Below, one piece after another: positions 6,191-12,876 of a DNA stretch of 12,876 nucleotides. Made by a program: the position numbers and the translations under genes. This stretch comes from an uncultured cyanobacterium (GTDB taxonomy: Bacteria > Cyanobacteriota > Cyanobacteriia > Phormidesmidales > Phormidesmidaceae), in assembly GCA_938029995.1 (NCBI GenBank), contig CALHGI010000031.1, forward strand, positions 1-12,876, in the 5' to 3' direction. The notes under the pieces were generated by a model. The model had not been told where the DNA came from. It did no database searches and saw nothing but the letters and a program-made list of their open reading frames with translations. Within the stretch, counting starts at the first letter, position 1; each line of letters opens with the position of its first letter.

Positions 6191-6679
6191 ATGAAAACCC
6201 CTCTGACCGAAGCAGTGTCTGCTGCTGATTCGCAAGGTCGTTTCCTTAGTTCCACTGAAGTCCAGTCTGCGTTTGGCCGTTTTCGCCAAGCGACTGCTGG
6301 TCTAGAAGCTGCTAAGTCTCTATCTGCTAAGGCTGACAGTCTTTGCTCTGGAGCCGCTAATGCGGTTTATACCAAGTTTCCTTACACTGTTTCCACTCCT
6401 GGACCCAGTTACGCGTCTGACCAGCGTGGTAAGGACAAGTGCGTTCGTGACGTTGGTTACTACCTTCGTATGGTTACCTACTGCCTGATTGTTGGTGGTA
6501 CTGGCCCCATGGATGATTATCTGGTAGCTGGCCTAGATGAGATCAATCGTTCCTACGAATTGTCTCCTAGCTGGTACATTGAAGCGCTGAAGTTTATCAA
6601 GGCTAGCCACGGTCTATCTGGCGACCCTGCTACTGAAGCTAACTCTTACCTTGACTACGCTATCAATGCTTTGAGCTAG
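6191..6679 (+). CDS. cpcA: Phycocyanin alpha subunit CpcA
   Basis: CpcA is the partner of CpcB in the alpha-beta monomer of rod phycocyanin. Its 162 residues equal the family length. Cys-84 (in GKDKCVRD) is the single bilin site, which CpcE/CpcF load with phycocyanobilin; Arg-86 and Asp-87 beside it are the usual chromophore contacts. N-terminal [20 protein letters not shown] and C-terminal [18 protein letters not shown] are classic CpcA. Cys-52 (in DSLCSGAAN) is an extra cysteine not usual at this place, and is unlikely to carry a bilin. ATG 6191 is preceded by GGGAG at 6174-6178. Codon use favours T-ending codons as in cpcB, marking strong expression. A strong hairpin follows the gene and separates it from cpcE. 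Which bilin actually sits on Cys-84 is open, because PEB can also be made in this cell. Confidence 0.97.
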   Translation: MKTPLTEAVSAADSQGRFLSSTEVQSAFGRFRQATAGLEAAKSLSAKADSLCSGAANAVYTKFPYTVSTPGPSYASDQRGKDKCVRDVGYYLRMVTYCLIVGGTGPMDDYLVAGLDEINRSYELSPSWYIEALKFIKASHGLSGDPATEANSYLDYAINALS

Positions 6680-6730
6680 TTGAAGCTTTAGCCTGTGGCG
6701 AGCTGCCATATTGGTTGAGTTTTAATGGTT

Positions 6731-6784
6731 GCCCAGAAGTAATTGCGATCGCTAATTAGCGTTTGCCATTACTTCTGGGTTTGT
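6731..6784 (+). terminator. Strong hairpin after cpcA, likely attenuating terminator
   Basis: CCCAGAAGTAAT (6732-6743) and ATTACTTCTGGG (6768-6779) form a perfect 12-bp stem, extended by a G-U pair. The space between them folds further: the palindrome CGCTAATTAGCG (6750-6761) sits in the middle and includes part of a HIP1 site. TTTGTT follows. The hairpin lies between abundant cpcBA and cpcEF, so it probably ends most transcripts, protects the cpcBA 3' end and lets a little read-through reach the lyase genes. Confidence 0.75.
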
Positions 6785-6827
6785 TGTATGTGGATTTTTT
6801 TGAGTGGATTTTTAAAGTGAGGTGATT

Positions 6828-7724
6828 GTGAGCGGAGTGCCCCATAATCCAGACGGTCAGCCCCTGACCGTTGAACAGGCTTTAATCAATATCAATCAGA
6901 CCGCAGATCATGGGTTTCGGTACTATGCAGCCTGGTGGCTGGGGAAAATGCGTATCCGTCGACCTGAGGCGATTGAGGCTCTTCTTGTGGCTTTGGACGA
7001 TGAAACCGATCGTTCTCCAGACGGTGGTTATCCCCTGAGACGTAATGCAGCCAGGGCCCTGGGGAAAATTGGCCAAGGCAACAACAATGTGGTGTCCGCC
7101 CTCATAAATTGTCTTCGTTTCGACGATTATTATGTGCGAGAAACAGCGGCTCAATCCCTGGAAAGTTTAGGGGACGCAACGGCCATAGATGCTCTGGTTG
7201 CGTTGCTTGATGGCGGTGTAGACGCTGCGGTCGAAGTTCCAGGAAAACCCCATTTGGTCCACCCCTACAACGCTATTTTGGAAGCCCTGGGTACCCTGGG
7301 CCAGGGAAAAAAAGAATTAGAAAAAGAGTTGGCAGCTATTGTTGCTCCTTTTTTGGGCCACGCTGTTCCCCAGGTGCAAAATGCGGCCGCTCGGGCCATG
7401 TATCAAATTACGGGGAAAGCCCACTATGCTGAACGCTTGGTCCAAGTGCTGGACCATGATCAGCTACAGCTCCGCCGGGCCGCTTTGATTGATTTGGGCG
7501 CAATAGGATATTTGGCTGGGGCGGATGCCATCGCCAATACCCTGGCCGAAAATAGTATGAAACTGATTGCTCTGAAGGGGGTGCTTGAGCGCCAACTCAC
7601 CGTTCAAGCTAGTCAACAGTCTGCGCCGGGCGAACAAGATTCTCTGCAGAACTCTGAACAAGATCTAGGTCCCCTGTCTGACGATAGCCGTCGAGTAATG
7701 GCCCTAATGGATGGTTTGTTGTGA
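6828..7724 (+). CDS. cpcE: Phycocyanobilin lyase alpha subunit CpcE
   Basis: CpcE with CpcF forms the heterodimeric E/F-type lyase that attaches phycocyanobilin to Cys-84 of CpcA. The product of about 298 residues is somewhat longer than typical CpcE (about 275). It consists of HEAT-like helical repeats, with the family signature FRYYAAWWLGKMRIRRPEAI near residue 30 and later units such as YPLRRNAARALGKIG, YYVRETAAQSLESLGDATAI and VQNAAARAMYQITG. The last 35 residues are polar and low in complexity, and may be a tail. GTG 6828 is preferred because GAGG (6819-6822) lies 5 bases upstream; GTG 6822 overlaps that site and would add two residues. It lies 148 bp after cpcA and overlaps cpcF by one base. 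No linker gene separates cpcA and cpcE. A PecE-type role is less likely because the partner lacks the isomerase motif. Confidence 0.93.
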   Translation: MSGVPHNPDGQPLTVEQALININQTADHGFRYYAAWWLGKMRIRRPEAIEALLVALDDETDRSPDGGYPLRRNAARALGKIGQGNNNVVSALINCLRFDDYYVRETAAQSLESLGDATAIDALVALLDGGVDAAVEVPGKPHLVHPYNAILEALGTLGQGKKELEKELAAIVAPFLGHAVPQVQNAAARAMYQITGKAHYAERLVQVLDHDQLQLRRAALIDLGAIGYLAGADAIANTLAENSMKLIALKGVLERQLTVQASQQSAPGEQDSLQNSEQDLGPLSDDSRRVMALMDGLL

Positions 7725-8353
7725 TGGTCCCTGTGAAAACCTTTGAAACCTGTTTGCAAGCCGTCAATGATGCAGATTCGGCCCAGGGGCTTCTGGATGC
7801 GGTGGAGGACCTGGCCGAGCTAAACGATCAGCGGGCCATTCCCACCTTAATCCAGGTGCTTGGATTTAATAATCCAGGGGCGGCAGTGGCGGCCGTGGAA
7901 GGTTTGGTGCAAATTGGGATTCCGGCAGTGACCCCCATCCTAGAACAGCTAGATGGCTATAACTATGGGGCCAGGGCCTGGGCCATTCGGGCCTTGGCTG
8001 GCATTGGTGACCCGAGGGGGCAAACGCTGTTATTGGATGCCGCTGCCAATGACTTTTCCCTCAGTGTTCGGCGCGCCGCTGCCCGTGGTCTGGGTACTAT
8101 CCGCTGGCAGGATATGCCCGAGAGCAAACGTGATGCGGCCATGGTGCAGTCGCAAACGGTGCTGCTCCAGGTGACCCAGGATGATGAGTGGGTGGTGCGG
8201 TACGCGGCGGTTGTCGGGTTAGAGGCGCTGGGCTTAACGCAGGCTGAAACGGACAAAATTCTTCAGTCCCTAAGTCACCTGAAGCACCATGACGATACGG
8301 CCGCTGTGCGGGCAAGGGCCCAATGGGCCTTGGAGAAATTAGCTCCCCATTAA
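7724..8353 (+). CDS. cpcF: Phycocyanobilin lyase beta subunit CpcF
   Basis: CpcF is the second half of the CpcE/CpcF lyase acting on Cys-84 of CpcA. The product of 209 residues has the usual CpcF length. It is made of HEAT-like repeats; clear blocks are RAIPTLIQVLGFNNPGAAVA, YGARAWAIRALAGIGDPRG, LSVRRAAARGLGTIRW and WVVRYAAVVGLEALG. The NHCQGN motif that gives PecF its isomerase activity is absent, so the pair should attach bilin without converting it. ATG 7724 overlaps the cpcE stop (TGATG), which suggests translational coupling to make equal amounts of the two subunits; GTG 7721 directly before it is an alternative start. The gene ends 34 bp before a strong terminator. Confidence 0.93.
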   Translation: MVPVKTFETCLQAVNDADSAQGLLDAVEDLAELNDQRAIPTLIQVLGFNNPGAAVAAVEGLVQIGIPAVTPILEQLDGYNYGARAWAIRALAGIGDPRGQTLLLDAAANDFSLSVRRAAARGLGTIRWQDMPESKRDAAMVQSQTVLLQVTQDDEWVVRYAAVVGLEALGLTQAETDKILQSLSHLKHHDDTAAVRARAQWALEKLAPH

Positions 8354-8387
8354 CCCCAATGGTCTCCCTTCGTCAGGCAATAACAGT

Positions 8388-8427
8388 AAAAGGGATAACG
8401 GGACTAATGGTCCCGTTATCCCTTTTT
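8388..8427. terminator. Intrinsic terminator shared by cpcF and cysC
   Basis: AAAAGGGATAACGGGAC (8388-8404) and GTCCCGTTATCCCTTTT (8410-8426) form a perfect 17-bp stem with a TAATG loop, ending in a T run. Read on the minus strand it also ends in four T bases, so it can serve both cpcEF (plus) and cysC (minus), which converge here. Confidence 0.93.
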
Positions 8428-8479
8428 ATCCTCAAGGAGACACATTGCTACCTAGGGGCAGTGCCCTAGATGACGGTGC

Positions 8480-9022
8480 TTAAACAGCCACAGGGGACAG
8501 GTAGCCCAGCTCTTCGAGCTTAGACATTACCTTATTCACAGACTCATCAAGAGTCTCATTGGCGGTCTCACAATTAACCTCAGGGTTGAGGGGCTCTTCG
8601 TAGGGATCGCTAATGCCAGTGAAGTTCTTAATTTCACCGGAGCGAGCCTTCTTGTAGAGGCCTTTCACATCGCGCTGTTCGCAAACTTCAACGGGGGTGT
8701 TGGCAAAAACTTCTACGAAATCACCAATGCGAGCCCGAACCTGGTCGCGCACATCACGGTAGGGAGAAATGGCCGAAACCAAGACAATTACACCGTTGCG
8801 AGTTAATAGGTTAGATACAAAGCCAATGCGTCGTACATTTTCGTCGCGGTCTTCTTTGCTAAAGCCTAGGCCCTTGGTGAGGTTGGTACGAACAATATCA
8901 CCGTCTAGGACTTCCAGCTTGGCTCCGGCGGCCCGAAGTTTTGCTTCTAAAGCTTGACTAATAGTAGTTTTGCCCGACCCACTTAGACCAGTGAACCAAA
9001 CGGTTACGCCACGCTGCTGCAT
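8480..9022 (-). CDS. cysC: Adenylylsulfate (APS) kinase CysC
   Basis: CysC phosphorylates adenosine 5'-phosphosulfate to 3'-phospho-APS with ATP, a cytoplasmic step of sulfate activation. The 180-residue length is that of stand-alone APS kinases. The P-loop GLSGSGKT is at residues 12-19, the DGD of the APS site at 40-42, followed by FSKEDRDENVRRIGF; SAISPYRDVRD carries the conserved serine, and KGLYKKARSGEIKNFTGISD with PYEEP is the family lid and substrate-binding segment. No sulfurylase domain is fused. The start at 9022 gives MQQRGVTVWF, with AGGAG 9 bases upstream on the minus strand. It converges on cpcF at a shared terminator and is followed upstream by an SLC13 transporter gene on the same strand. 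An HLR1-like element next to its -10 box suggests light control (see that entry). Confidence 0.97.
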   Translation of the reverse strand: MQQRGVTVWFTGLSGSGKTTISQALEAKLRAAGAKLEVLDGDIVRTNLTKGLGFSKEDRDENVRRIGFVSNLLTRNGVIVLVSAISPYRDVRDQVRARIGDFVEVFANTPVEVCEQRDVKGLYKKARSGEIKNFTGISDPYEEPLNPEVNCETANETLDESVNKVMSKLEELGYLSPVAV

Positions 9023-9076
9023 ATAAACATACTCCTAACAACTATATTTCAACGCTACTTATATTTGCACGGTAGC

Positions 9077-9101
9077 ATTATACGTTACTAATCTTTACAG
9101 G
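9077..9101 (-). promoter_or_regulatory. cysC promoter with HLR1-like RpaB site
   Basis: On the minus strand TATAAT (plus 9077-9082) is a perfect -10 box 55 bp before cysC. Directly upstream of it is GTTACTAA-TC-TTTACAGG (9084-9101 on the plus strand). This fits the HLR1 consensus (G/T)TTACA(T/A)(T/A)NN repeated, with one mismatch in the first half and two at the end of the second. It covers the region where a -35 box would be; no -35 match is seen. Under the known rule that RpaB on the core promoter represses, cysC could be held back in low light and freed in high light. Both steps are inferred. Confidence 0.5.
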
Positions 9102-9229
9102 GGGGTAGCATCAGTAACCTTCTTCCCGTGGGGCGTTTATGAGAACTTTAGGGGAATTTACCCATTCTGGGGTGCAGCTTCAAGAAGCAGATCGTTTATT
9201 CAACGATGCATCATCCCTGGTTTTTTATC

Positions 9230-11029
9230 CTAAAGACCATATAGCCACATTGCCAAGGGCGGTGTCACCATGGCCAGCAATAGACTGAGGGGACCTCCTA
9301 CCCTGATAAAGTCTAAAAACCGGTAGCCACCAGCTGTGTAGACCATGGTGTTGGTCTGGTAGCCGATGGGGGTCATAAAACTATTGGACGCAGCAAAGGT
9401 GATGACGAACATGACCGTGAGGGCATTTAGCCCCAGCTCGCTCGCGACTTTTATGCCCACCGGGAGAAGCAAGATCACGGCTGCACTATTCGACAAGATG
9501 CTGGATAGCACCGTTGTGAGAACATACAGCGCGCTCAGCAACCCATATCCCGATAGACGTCCACCTACCAAAATAAGTTGCTGAGCTAGCCAGGCGGTGG
9601 CTCCAGAGCTTTCCATGGCCGTGCCCAGTGGGATTAAACAGGCCAGTAGGAAAATGACGTCCCAGCGAACGGCCTGGTAGAGTTCTCCCGGCTTGAGACA
9701 GCCGGTCAGGATCATGAGCATTACCCCTGCTAGGGACGATACCAGGATGTTGATGGGGGTGAAGGCTGCGATCGCAACCACCCCGACGCCAATGCCCATG
9801 GCCAAATTGGCCCGGTCAGACCGGAGGCTTTCCAAATCCCGTTGTTCTAGCACTAGTAAGTCACGGCTGGTTTGCAAACCCAGCAAACTTTGTTTGGGCC
9901 CTTGCACCAGCAGTAAGTCACCAAACTTGAGCCGCACTTTACCCATGCGTTCCCGCACCAGGTCTTGTCCCCGGCGGATGGCCAGCACCGTCACGTTAAA
10001 ACGCTGTCGGAATCGTTGCTCCTTCAGCGTAGAGCCCACCAAGTTTGAGTTGGAAATGACCAATACCTCGGCCACACCCTCTTGGCCAGAACTCAAATCC
10101 GCCTGCCAGGATTTTTGCCCAAATTGCACATCGGGCAAAATTTCAATGCCTTCACCGTCGCGGATCTTCAGCAAATCCTGCCGTCCCCCCCGCACGAGCA
10201 AAATATCCCCAGCACATAGGGACTTATCCCCCAGGGGTTGGGGAAAGTTGTTGTCATTGCGAATAATTTCTAGCACGTCCAGGTCAAACCGACGCTGGAG
10301 TTGGCTAGACTGCAGGGTTTGGCCCACCAGGCTAGAGCGCGGTGTGACCACCACTTCGCTCACATAGTCCTTGAGGCCATATTCCTGGCTTAGGCTATCC
10401 CCCGTTGCATCCCGGTTGGGCAAGAGCAGGGGGGCGACAAAGGTGAGATATAGCAACCCCACCACAAAGACAATGGCCCCCAACTCCACGAACTGAAAGA
10501 GGGAAAAGTCACCATAGCCCAGCTGTTCCGACAGGCCACTGGCCAATACGCTGGTGGATGTGCCCACCACCGTCAGCATGCCCCCCAAAATGGTGGCAAA
10601 GGATAGGGGCATGAGCAGTTTGGATGGGGACAGGCGATGCTGGCGGCAAAAGTCCTCAATGATGGGCAAAAACACCGACACCACTGCGGTGTTATTGATT
10701 AAGCCAGATACCGGTCCCACGATGAGCCCCAGGACAAAAATCTGACGGCGGCAGGTTTTGCCACCCCACTTCAGTAGCCAGTTACTGGCCTGCTGTAGGG
10801 CACCGGTGCGGGCAATGCCGGCGCTTAAAATAAACATGGCCATCACGGTGATGGTGGCTGAATTGCTAAATCCAGCAATGCCTTCCTGGGGGGTGACCAG
10901 GCCCAACACCATCAGGGCGACCATCACCCCAAAGGCGGTGATATCAGCCGGTAGCCACTCCACCACAAACATCAGCAGGGCAACGGCGGTTACCCCGAGG
11001 GTCATAAGAATTTCAATATTAATAGTCAT
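9230..11029 (-). CDS. SLC13-family anion transporter with two RCK-C (TrkA-C) domains
   Basis: This 599-residue membrane protein of the SLC13/DASS type has about 10-12 hydrophobic helices in two blocks (residues about 5-205 and 405-599). Between them is a cytoplasmic loop carrying two tandem RCK-C (TrkA-C) domains, at about 218-295 and 315-395, recognisable by LVGQTLQSSQLQRRFDLDVL and LVGSTLKEQRFRQRFNVTVL and their GD-ILLV/GDLLLV ends. Family motifs are SNSATITVMAMFILSAGIA, NNTAVVSVF, GTSTSVLASGL, and in the second half SNSAAVILLLPVGI with IGYQTNTMVY. Such proteins in cyanobacteria are annotated as sodium/sulfate symporters, and the nearby cysC on the same strand agrees with sulfate uptake, but dicarboxylate or another anion remains possible. 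The RCK-C pair suggests ligand gating. ATG 11029 is chosen because an overlapping upstream ATG runs at once into a stop. No gene lies in the 207-bp gap to cysC that I can support. Confidence 0.93.
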   Translation of the reverse strand: MTINIEILMTLGVTAVALLMFVVEWLPADITAFGVMVALMVLGLVTPQEGIAGFSNSATITVMAMFILSAGIARTGALQQASNWLLKWGGKTCRRQIFVLGLIVGPVSGLINNTAVVSVFLPIIEDFCRQHRLSPSKLLMPLSFATILGGMLTVVGTSTSVLASGLSEQLGYGDFSLFQFVELGAIVFVVGLLYLTFVAPLLLPNRDATGDSLSQEYGLKDYVSEVVVTPRSSLVGQTLQSSQLQRRFDLDVLEIIRNDNNFPQPLGDKSLCAGDILLVRGGRQDLLKIRDGEGIEILPDVQFGQKSWQADLSSGQEGVAEVLVISNSNLVGSTLKEQRFRQRFNVTVLAIRRGQDLVRERMGKVRLKFGDLLLVQGPKQSLLGLQTSRDLLVLEQRDLESLRSDRANLAMGIGVGVVAIAAFTPINILVSSLAGVMLMILTGCLKPGELYQAVRWDVIFLLACLIPLGTAMESSGATAWLAQQLILVGGRLSGYGLLSALYVLTTVLSSILSNSAAVILLLPVGIKVASELGLNALTVMFVITFAASNSFMTPIGYQTNTMVYTAGGYRFLDFIRVGGPLSLLLAMVTPPLAMWLYGL

Positions 11030-11245
11030 ACATCGTTAGCTCGACTGATAAATAAGCCTTGTCCACGTCCAGCACTATGGTTTTGACCTAGAAACATCTC
11101 CAGGGGATAACTTGAGCGTGGTTTAGGAAGCCGTAGCGTGAAAATCCACTTAACTATAAAAAATCCAACAAAAATCCCAGTTATTGATCAATATCCTCCT
11201 AAATTGGCCCTATACAGACCTTTTTTCTCGATCGTTAAGTGTTCC

Positions 11246-11268
11246 AAAAAAAAGACATGGTGATGTCT
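11246..11268 (-). terminator. Minus-strand intrinsic terminator
   Basis: Read on the minus strand, AGACAT and ATGTCT (11268-11253) make a 6-bp stem with a CACC loop, followed by a run of 8 T bases (11253-11246). It lies 264 bp beyond the AI-2E family gene and could end its transcript, or that of a small RNA from the gap. The stem is short. Confidence 0.55.
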
Positions 11269-11413
11269 GTGCATCAGATTAACTTAATGCATGTCCCCTA
11301 ATCTAAGGAGTGCCGTGGCTGATTGGGATGACGCACCAATCTAGGAAAAGTGCATCGGGACAGAAGGAAGTTAGCCTAAACCCTCCCGAGTATTAGCCAT
11401 GGCGGGCCATTAA

Positions 11414-11441
11414 GGCAATTTGGGTTAGGCAATTTGGGTTA
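11414..11441 (+). repeat. Perfect 14-bp tandem duplication
   Basis: GGCAATTTGGGTTA occurs twice head to tail (11414-11427 and 11428-11441), followed by GGGG. It is in the gap downstream of the AI-2E family gene. Its period matches the imperfect 14-bp repeat at the right edge, but the sequences differ. Confidence 0.9.
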
Positions 11442-11531
11442 GGGGCGGTGGTGCCAAGCACCCCCAGTTGGAGCCCCTAGGAATATTGCCTACCGATCAA
11501 CGGTGTTCGCCACTACTTACAATGGTTTTGG

Positions 11532-12686
11532 TTAGCTATCCGCCTGAAACCCAGTTAATTCTGGTAAGACGCCACTGCGGCGCTGCCGTCGTTCATTGAT
11601 TAATTTGGGCCGCAGGTACAGGTTTTCCAGTAGCACTGCCCCGCCTGCAATCCATGGGGGTACGATCAGGGCGCCAATAATGCCTAACACCTGGGCTCCC
11701 CCCAAAACGGCCAGTAGCTGATAGAGCGGATGCACCCCCACGGAGGTGCCCACGAGTAACGGATCGAGAATGTAGGTTTCGAGGTTTTGGGCAACGACAT
11801 AAAGCAGGAGTACCCACAGAAACGTCCAGCCCCCCTGGGGGATGGCCACCAGTAATGCTGGAATGGCTCCCAAAATCGGACCTAAAAACGGAATCAGGTT
11901 GGTTACACCTGCGATCGCACCCAAACCCACGGCCAAATCCTTTAAACCCAGCAGGCTCAAACCAACGCTGGTGGCCACGGACAGTAGGGCCGACACCACA
12001 AAGCGACCGCGCAAATAACCCCCAATGCGCTGCCCCATGGGGGGGACCTGGGCCAAAATGCGTTCATCCCAGGGGCTAGGCAGCAACCGGGTCAAATTTT
12101 TCACCAGGGTGCGGCTGTCCGCCACCATGTAGCCCGAAATAAATAGCGATAACACCAGGCTGAGCACCCCGCCCAGAATACCGGCGGTTACCCCGTAGGA
12201 CCGTACCAGTAGCTGTTGACTGGATTTGATCGTCCAGCTGATCAGTGCTTGAACGTCGATCAGTTGGGTAAACAGCTCGTTGGTGGTGAATGAGCGGGTG
12301 TCCGTAAAGGCGGTGAGCCAGGCATCGGCCTCGTTTAAGAGCCCTCGGAGGGAGACGGGCACACGGCGGATTAGGCGTTCTAGCTGTTCAAACACCGTTG
12401 GGCCAATGAGCAACCCGAGTAATACGAGGGCACTAATGAGGGTGAGATAGACCAAAATCACACCGAGCCACCGGGGCACGCGATAGCGCTCGGCCCAATC
12501 AACCACCGGGGCAATGGAGCAGGCCAACACGACCGAAATCATCACCAGCAGTAATAGGCTTTTGAGCTGCCAAAGGATGACCAATAACGGAATGGCCGCG
12601 ATCAGCAGGGCAATGCTGCTAATGGATATGGTCAACCGTTGCGACCCGTCATTCGTCGACGTTTCGGCTGAGATTTTTTGGACCAT
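11532..12686 (-). CDS. AI-2E/PerM family membrane transporter
   Basis: The 384-residue protein belongs to the AI-2E (PerM) family of multi-pass membrane proteins. It has the usual layout: two or three N-terminal helices (about residues 20-65 and 72-100, as in ISSIALLIAAIPLLVILWQL), a polar amphipathic stretch (about 105-165), then a second helical block starting near GILGGVLSLVLSLFISGYMV. The C-terminal family signature is GTSVGVHPLYQLLAVLGGAQ, followed by a glycine-rich helix and a basic tail of about 30 residues. Substrates differ across the family (autoinducer-2 export in TqsA; Na+/H+ exchange has been reported for others), so no substrate is assigned. It is on the same strand as the SLC13 gene, but a gap of 502 bp with a terminator suggests separate transcription. 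No signal peptide beyond the first helix is seen. A HIP1 site lies at 11911-11918. Confidence 0.93.
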   Translation of the reverse strand: MVQKISAETSTNDGSQRLTISISSIALLIAAIPLLVILWQLKSLLLLVMISVVLACSIAPVVDWAERYRVPRWLGVILVYLTLISALVLLGLLIGPTVFEQLERLIRRVPVSLRGLLNEADAWLTAFTDTRSFTTNELFTQLIDVQALISWTIKSSQQLLVRSYGVTAGILGGVLSLVLSLFISGYMVADSRTLVKNLTRLLPSPWDERILAQVPPMGQRIGGYLRGRFVVSALLSVATSVGLSLLGLKDLAVGLGAIAGVTNLIPFLGPILGAIPALLVAIPQGGWTFLWVLLLYVVAQNLETYILDPLLVGTSVGVHPLYQLLAVLGGAQVLGIIGALIVPPWIAGGAVLLENLYLRPKLINERRQRRSGVLPELTGFQADS

Positions 12687-12806
12687 AAAGTGGCAATGGG
12701 AGGCAGTTTACTTAGTCTACTGGCCTTTATAGTCAGGGGCCAATTGGAGTGGGGAAACTTTGTGGGCCAATCGGGGCCTGGGGAGCCAGGGGGCAGCCAT
12801 AATTGG

Positions 12807-12848
12807 CCCGTGTTCTGGCTCCCATGTTCTGTTTCCCGTGTGCTGCCT
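12807..12848 (+). repeat. Three imperfect 14-bp tandem repeats
   Basis: CCCGTGTTCTGGCT (12807-12820), CCCATGTTCTGTTT (12821-12834) and CCCGTGTGCTGCCT (12835-12848) run head to tail; the first 11 positions of each differ at one or two bases. They lie 121 bp or more upstream of the minus-strand AI-2E family gene, in a GC-rich stretch with no gene. Confidence 0.8.
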
Positions 12849-12876
12849 GCTGAAGTTTGCTTAAAGCGTATAGGTA

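Larger units (their letters stand above)
11030..11531. other. Gene-free region between transporter and AI-2E family gene
   Basis: No convincing gene or tRNA is present in these 502 bp. It should hold the promoter of the SLC13 transporter (minus, near 11030) and the 3' end of the AI-2E family transcript. It contains a small minus-strand terminator at 11246-11268 and a 14-bp tandem duplication at 11414-11441, listed separately. A short AT-rich block lies at 11150-11215. Confidence 0.5.

Noticed and set aside
9693..10367. Open frame of 224 codons on the plus strand inside the SLC13 gene
   Set aside because: It is antisense to a gene with clear transporter and RCK-C motifs, its product is rich in Ser, Arg and Pro without any known pattern, and it has no ribosome binding site.
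1..12876. CRISPR arrays, insertion sequences, tRNA or rRNA genes
   Set aside because: I found no regularly spaced repeats with spacers, no transposase frame or terminal inverted repeats, and no tRNA- or rRNA-like sequence in the gaps between genes.

Overview
The window is cyanobacterial. It carries the C-phycocyanin subunit genes cpcB and cpcA, their E/F-type bilin lyase genes cpcE and cpcF, two S-type bilin lyase genes, and pebA and pebB, which turn biliverdin into phycoerythrobilin (PEB). Six copies of the cyanobacterial HIP1 octamer GCGATCGC support this. Having pebA and pebB means the organism can make PEB, so it probably also has phycoerythrin genes outside the window or puts PEB on another phycobiliprotein. 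I cannot name the species.

Layout, left to right: (1) 66-725, a plus-strand HEAT-repeat protein of the CpcE/IaiH-like kind. (2) 726-1162, a gene-free stretch with repeated GTTGCC elements ahead of an S-type bilin lyase gene (1163-1696). (3) 1725-2573, a minus-strand pentapeptide-repeat gene, divergent from a second S-type lyase gene (2696-3286). (4) pebA (3401-4129) and pebB (4210-4953), separated by a perfect 15-bp tandem duplication. (5) 4954-5538, a long gene-free leader region in front of cpcB. It holds a long hairpin, a TATAAT box, an orphan consensus Shine-Dalgarno and two mutually exclusive hairpins. (6) cpcB-cpcA, a strong hairpin, then cpcE-cpcF overlapping by one base and closed by a strong terminator at 8388-8427. 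(7) On the minus strand, cysC (APS kinase), an SLC13-type anion transporter with two RCK-C (TrkA-C) domains, and an AI-2E/PerM family membrane protein.

The left two thirds works as a phycobiliprotein maturation block. PebA and PebB make PEB from biliverdin. The S-type lyases load bilin on Cys-82-type sites. CpcE/CpcF loads Cys-84 of CpcA. CpcB and CpcA form the rod hexamer. No rod linker gene (cpcC, cpcD, cpcG) lies between cpcA and cpcE. The right third looks unrelated, apart from a plausible sulfur link between cysC and the SLC13 transporter.

The protein identifications of CpcA, CpcB, CpcE, CpcF, PebA, PebB, CysC and the SLC13 and PerM families rest on clear sequence motifs. Regulatory calls (promoters, operators, leader structures) come from reading the bases only and are tentative.
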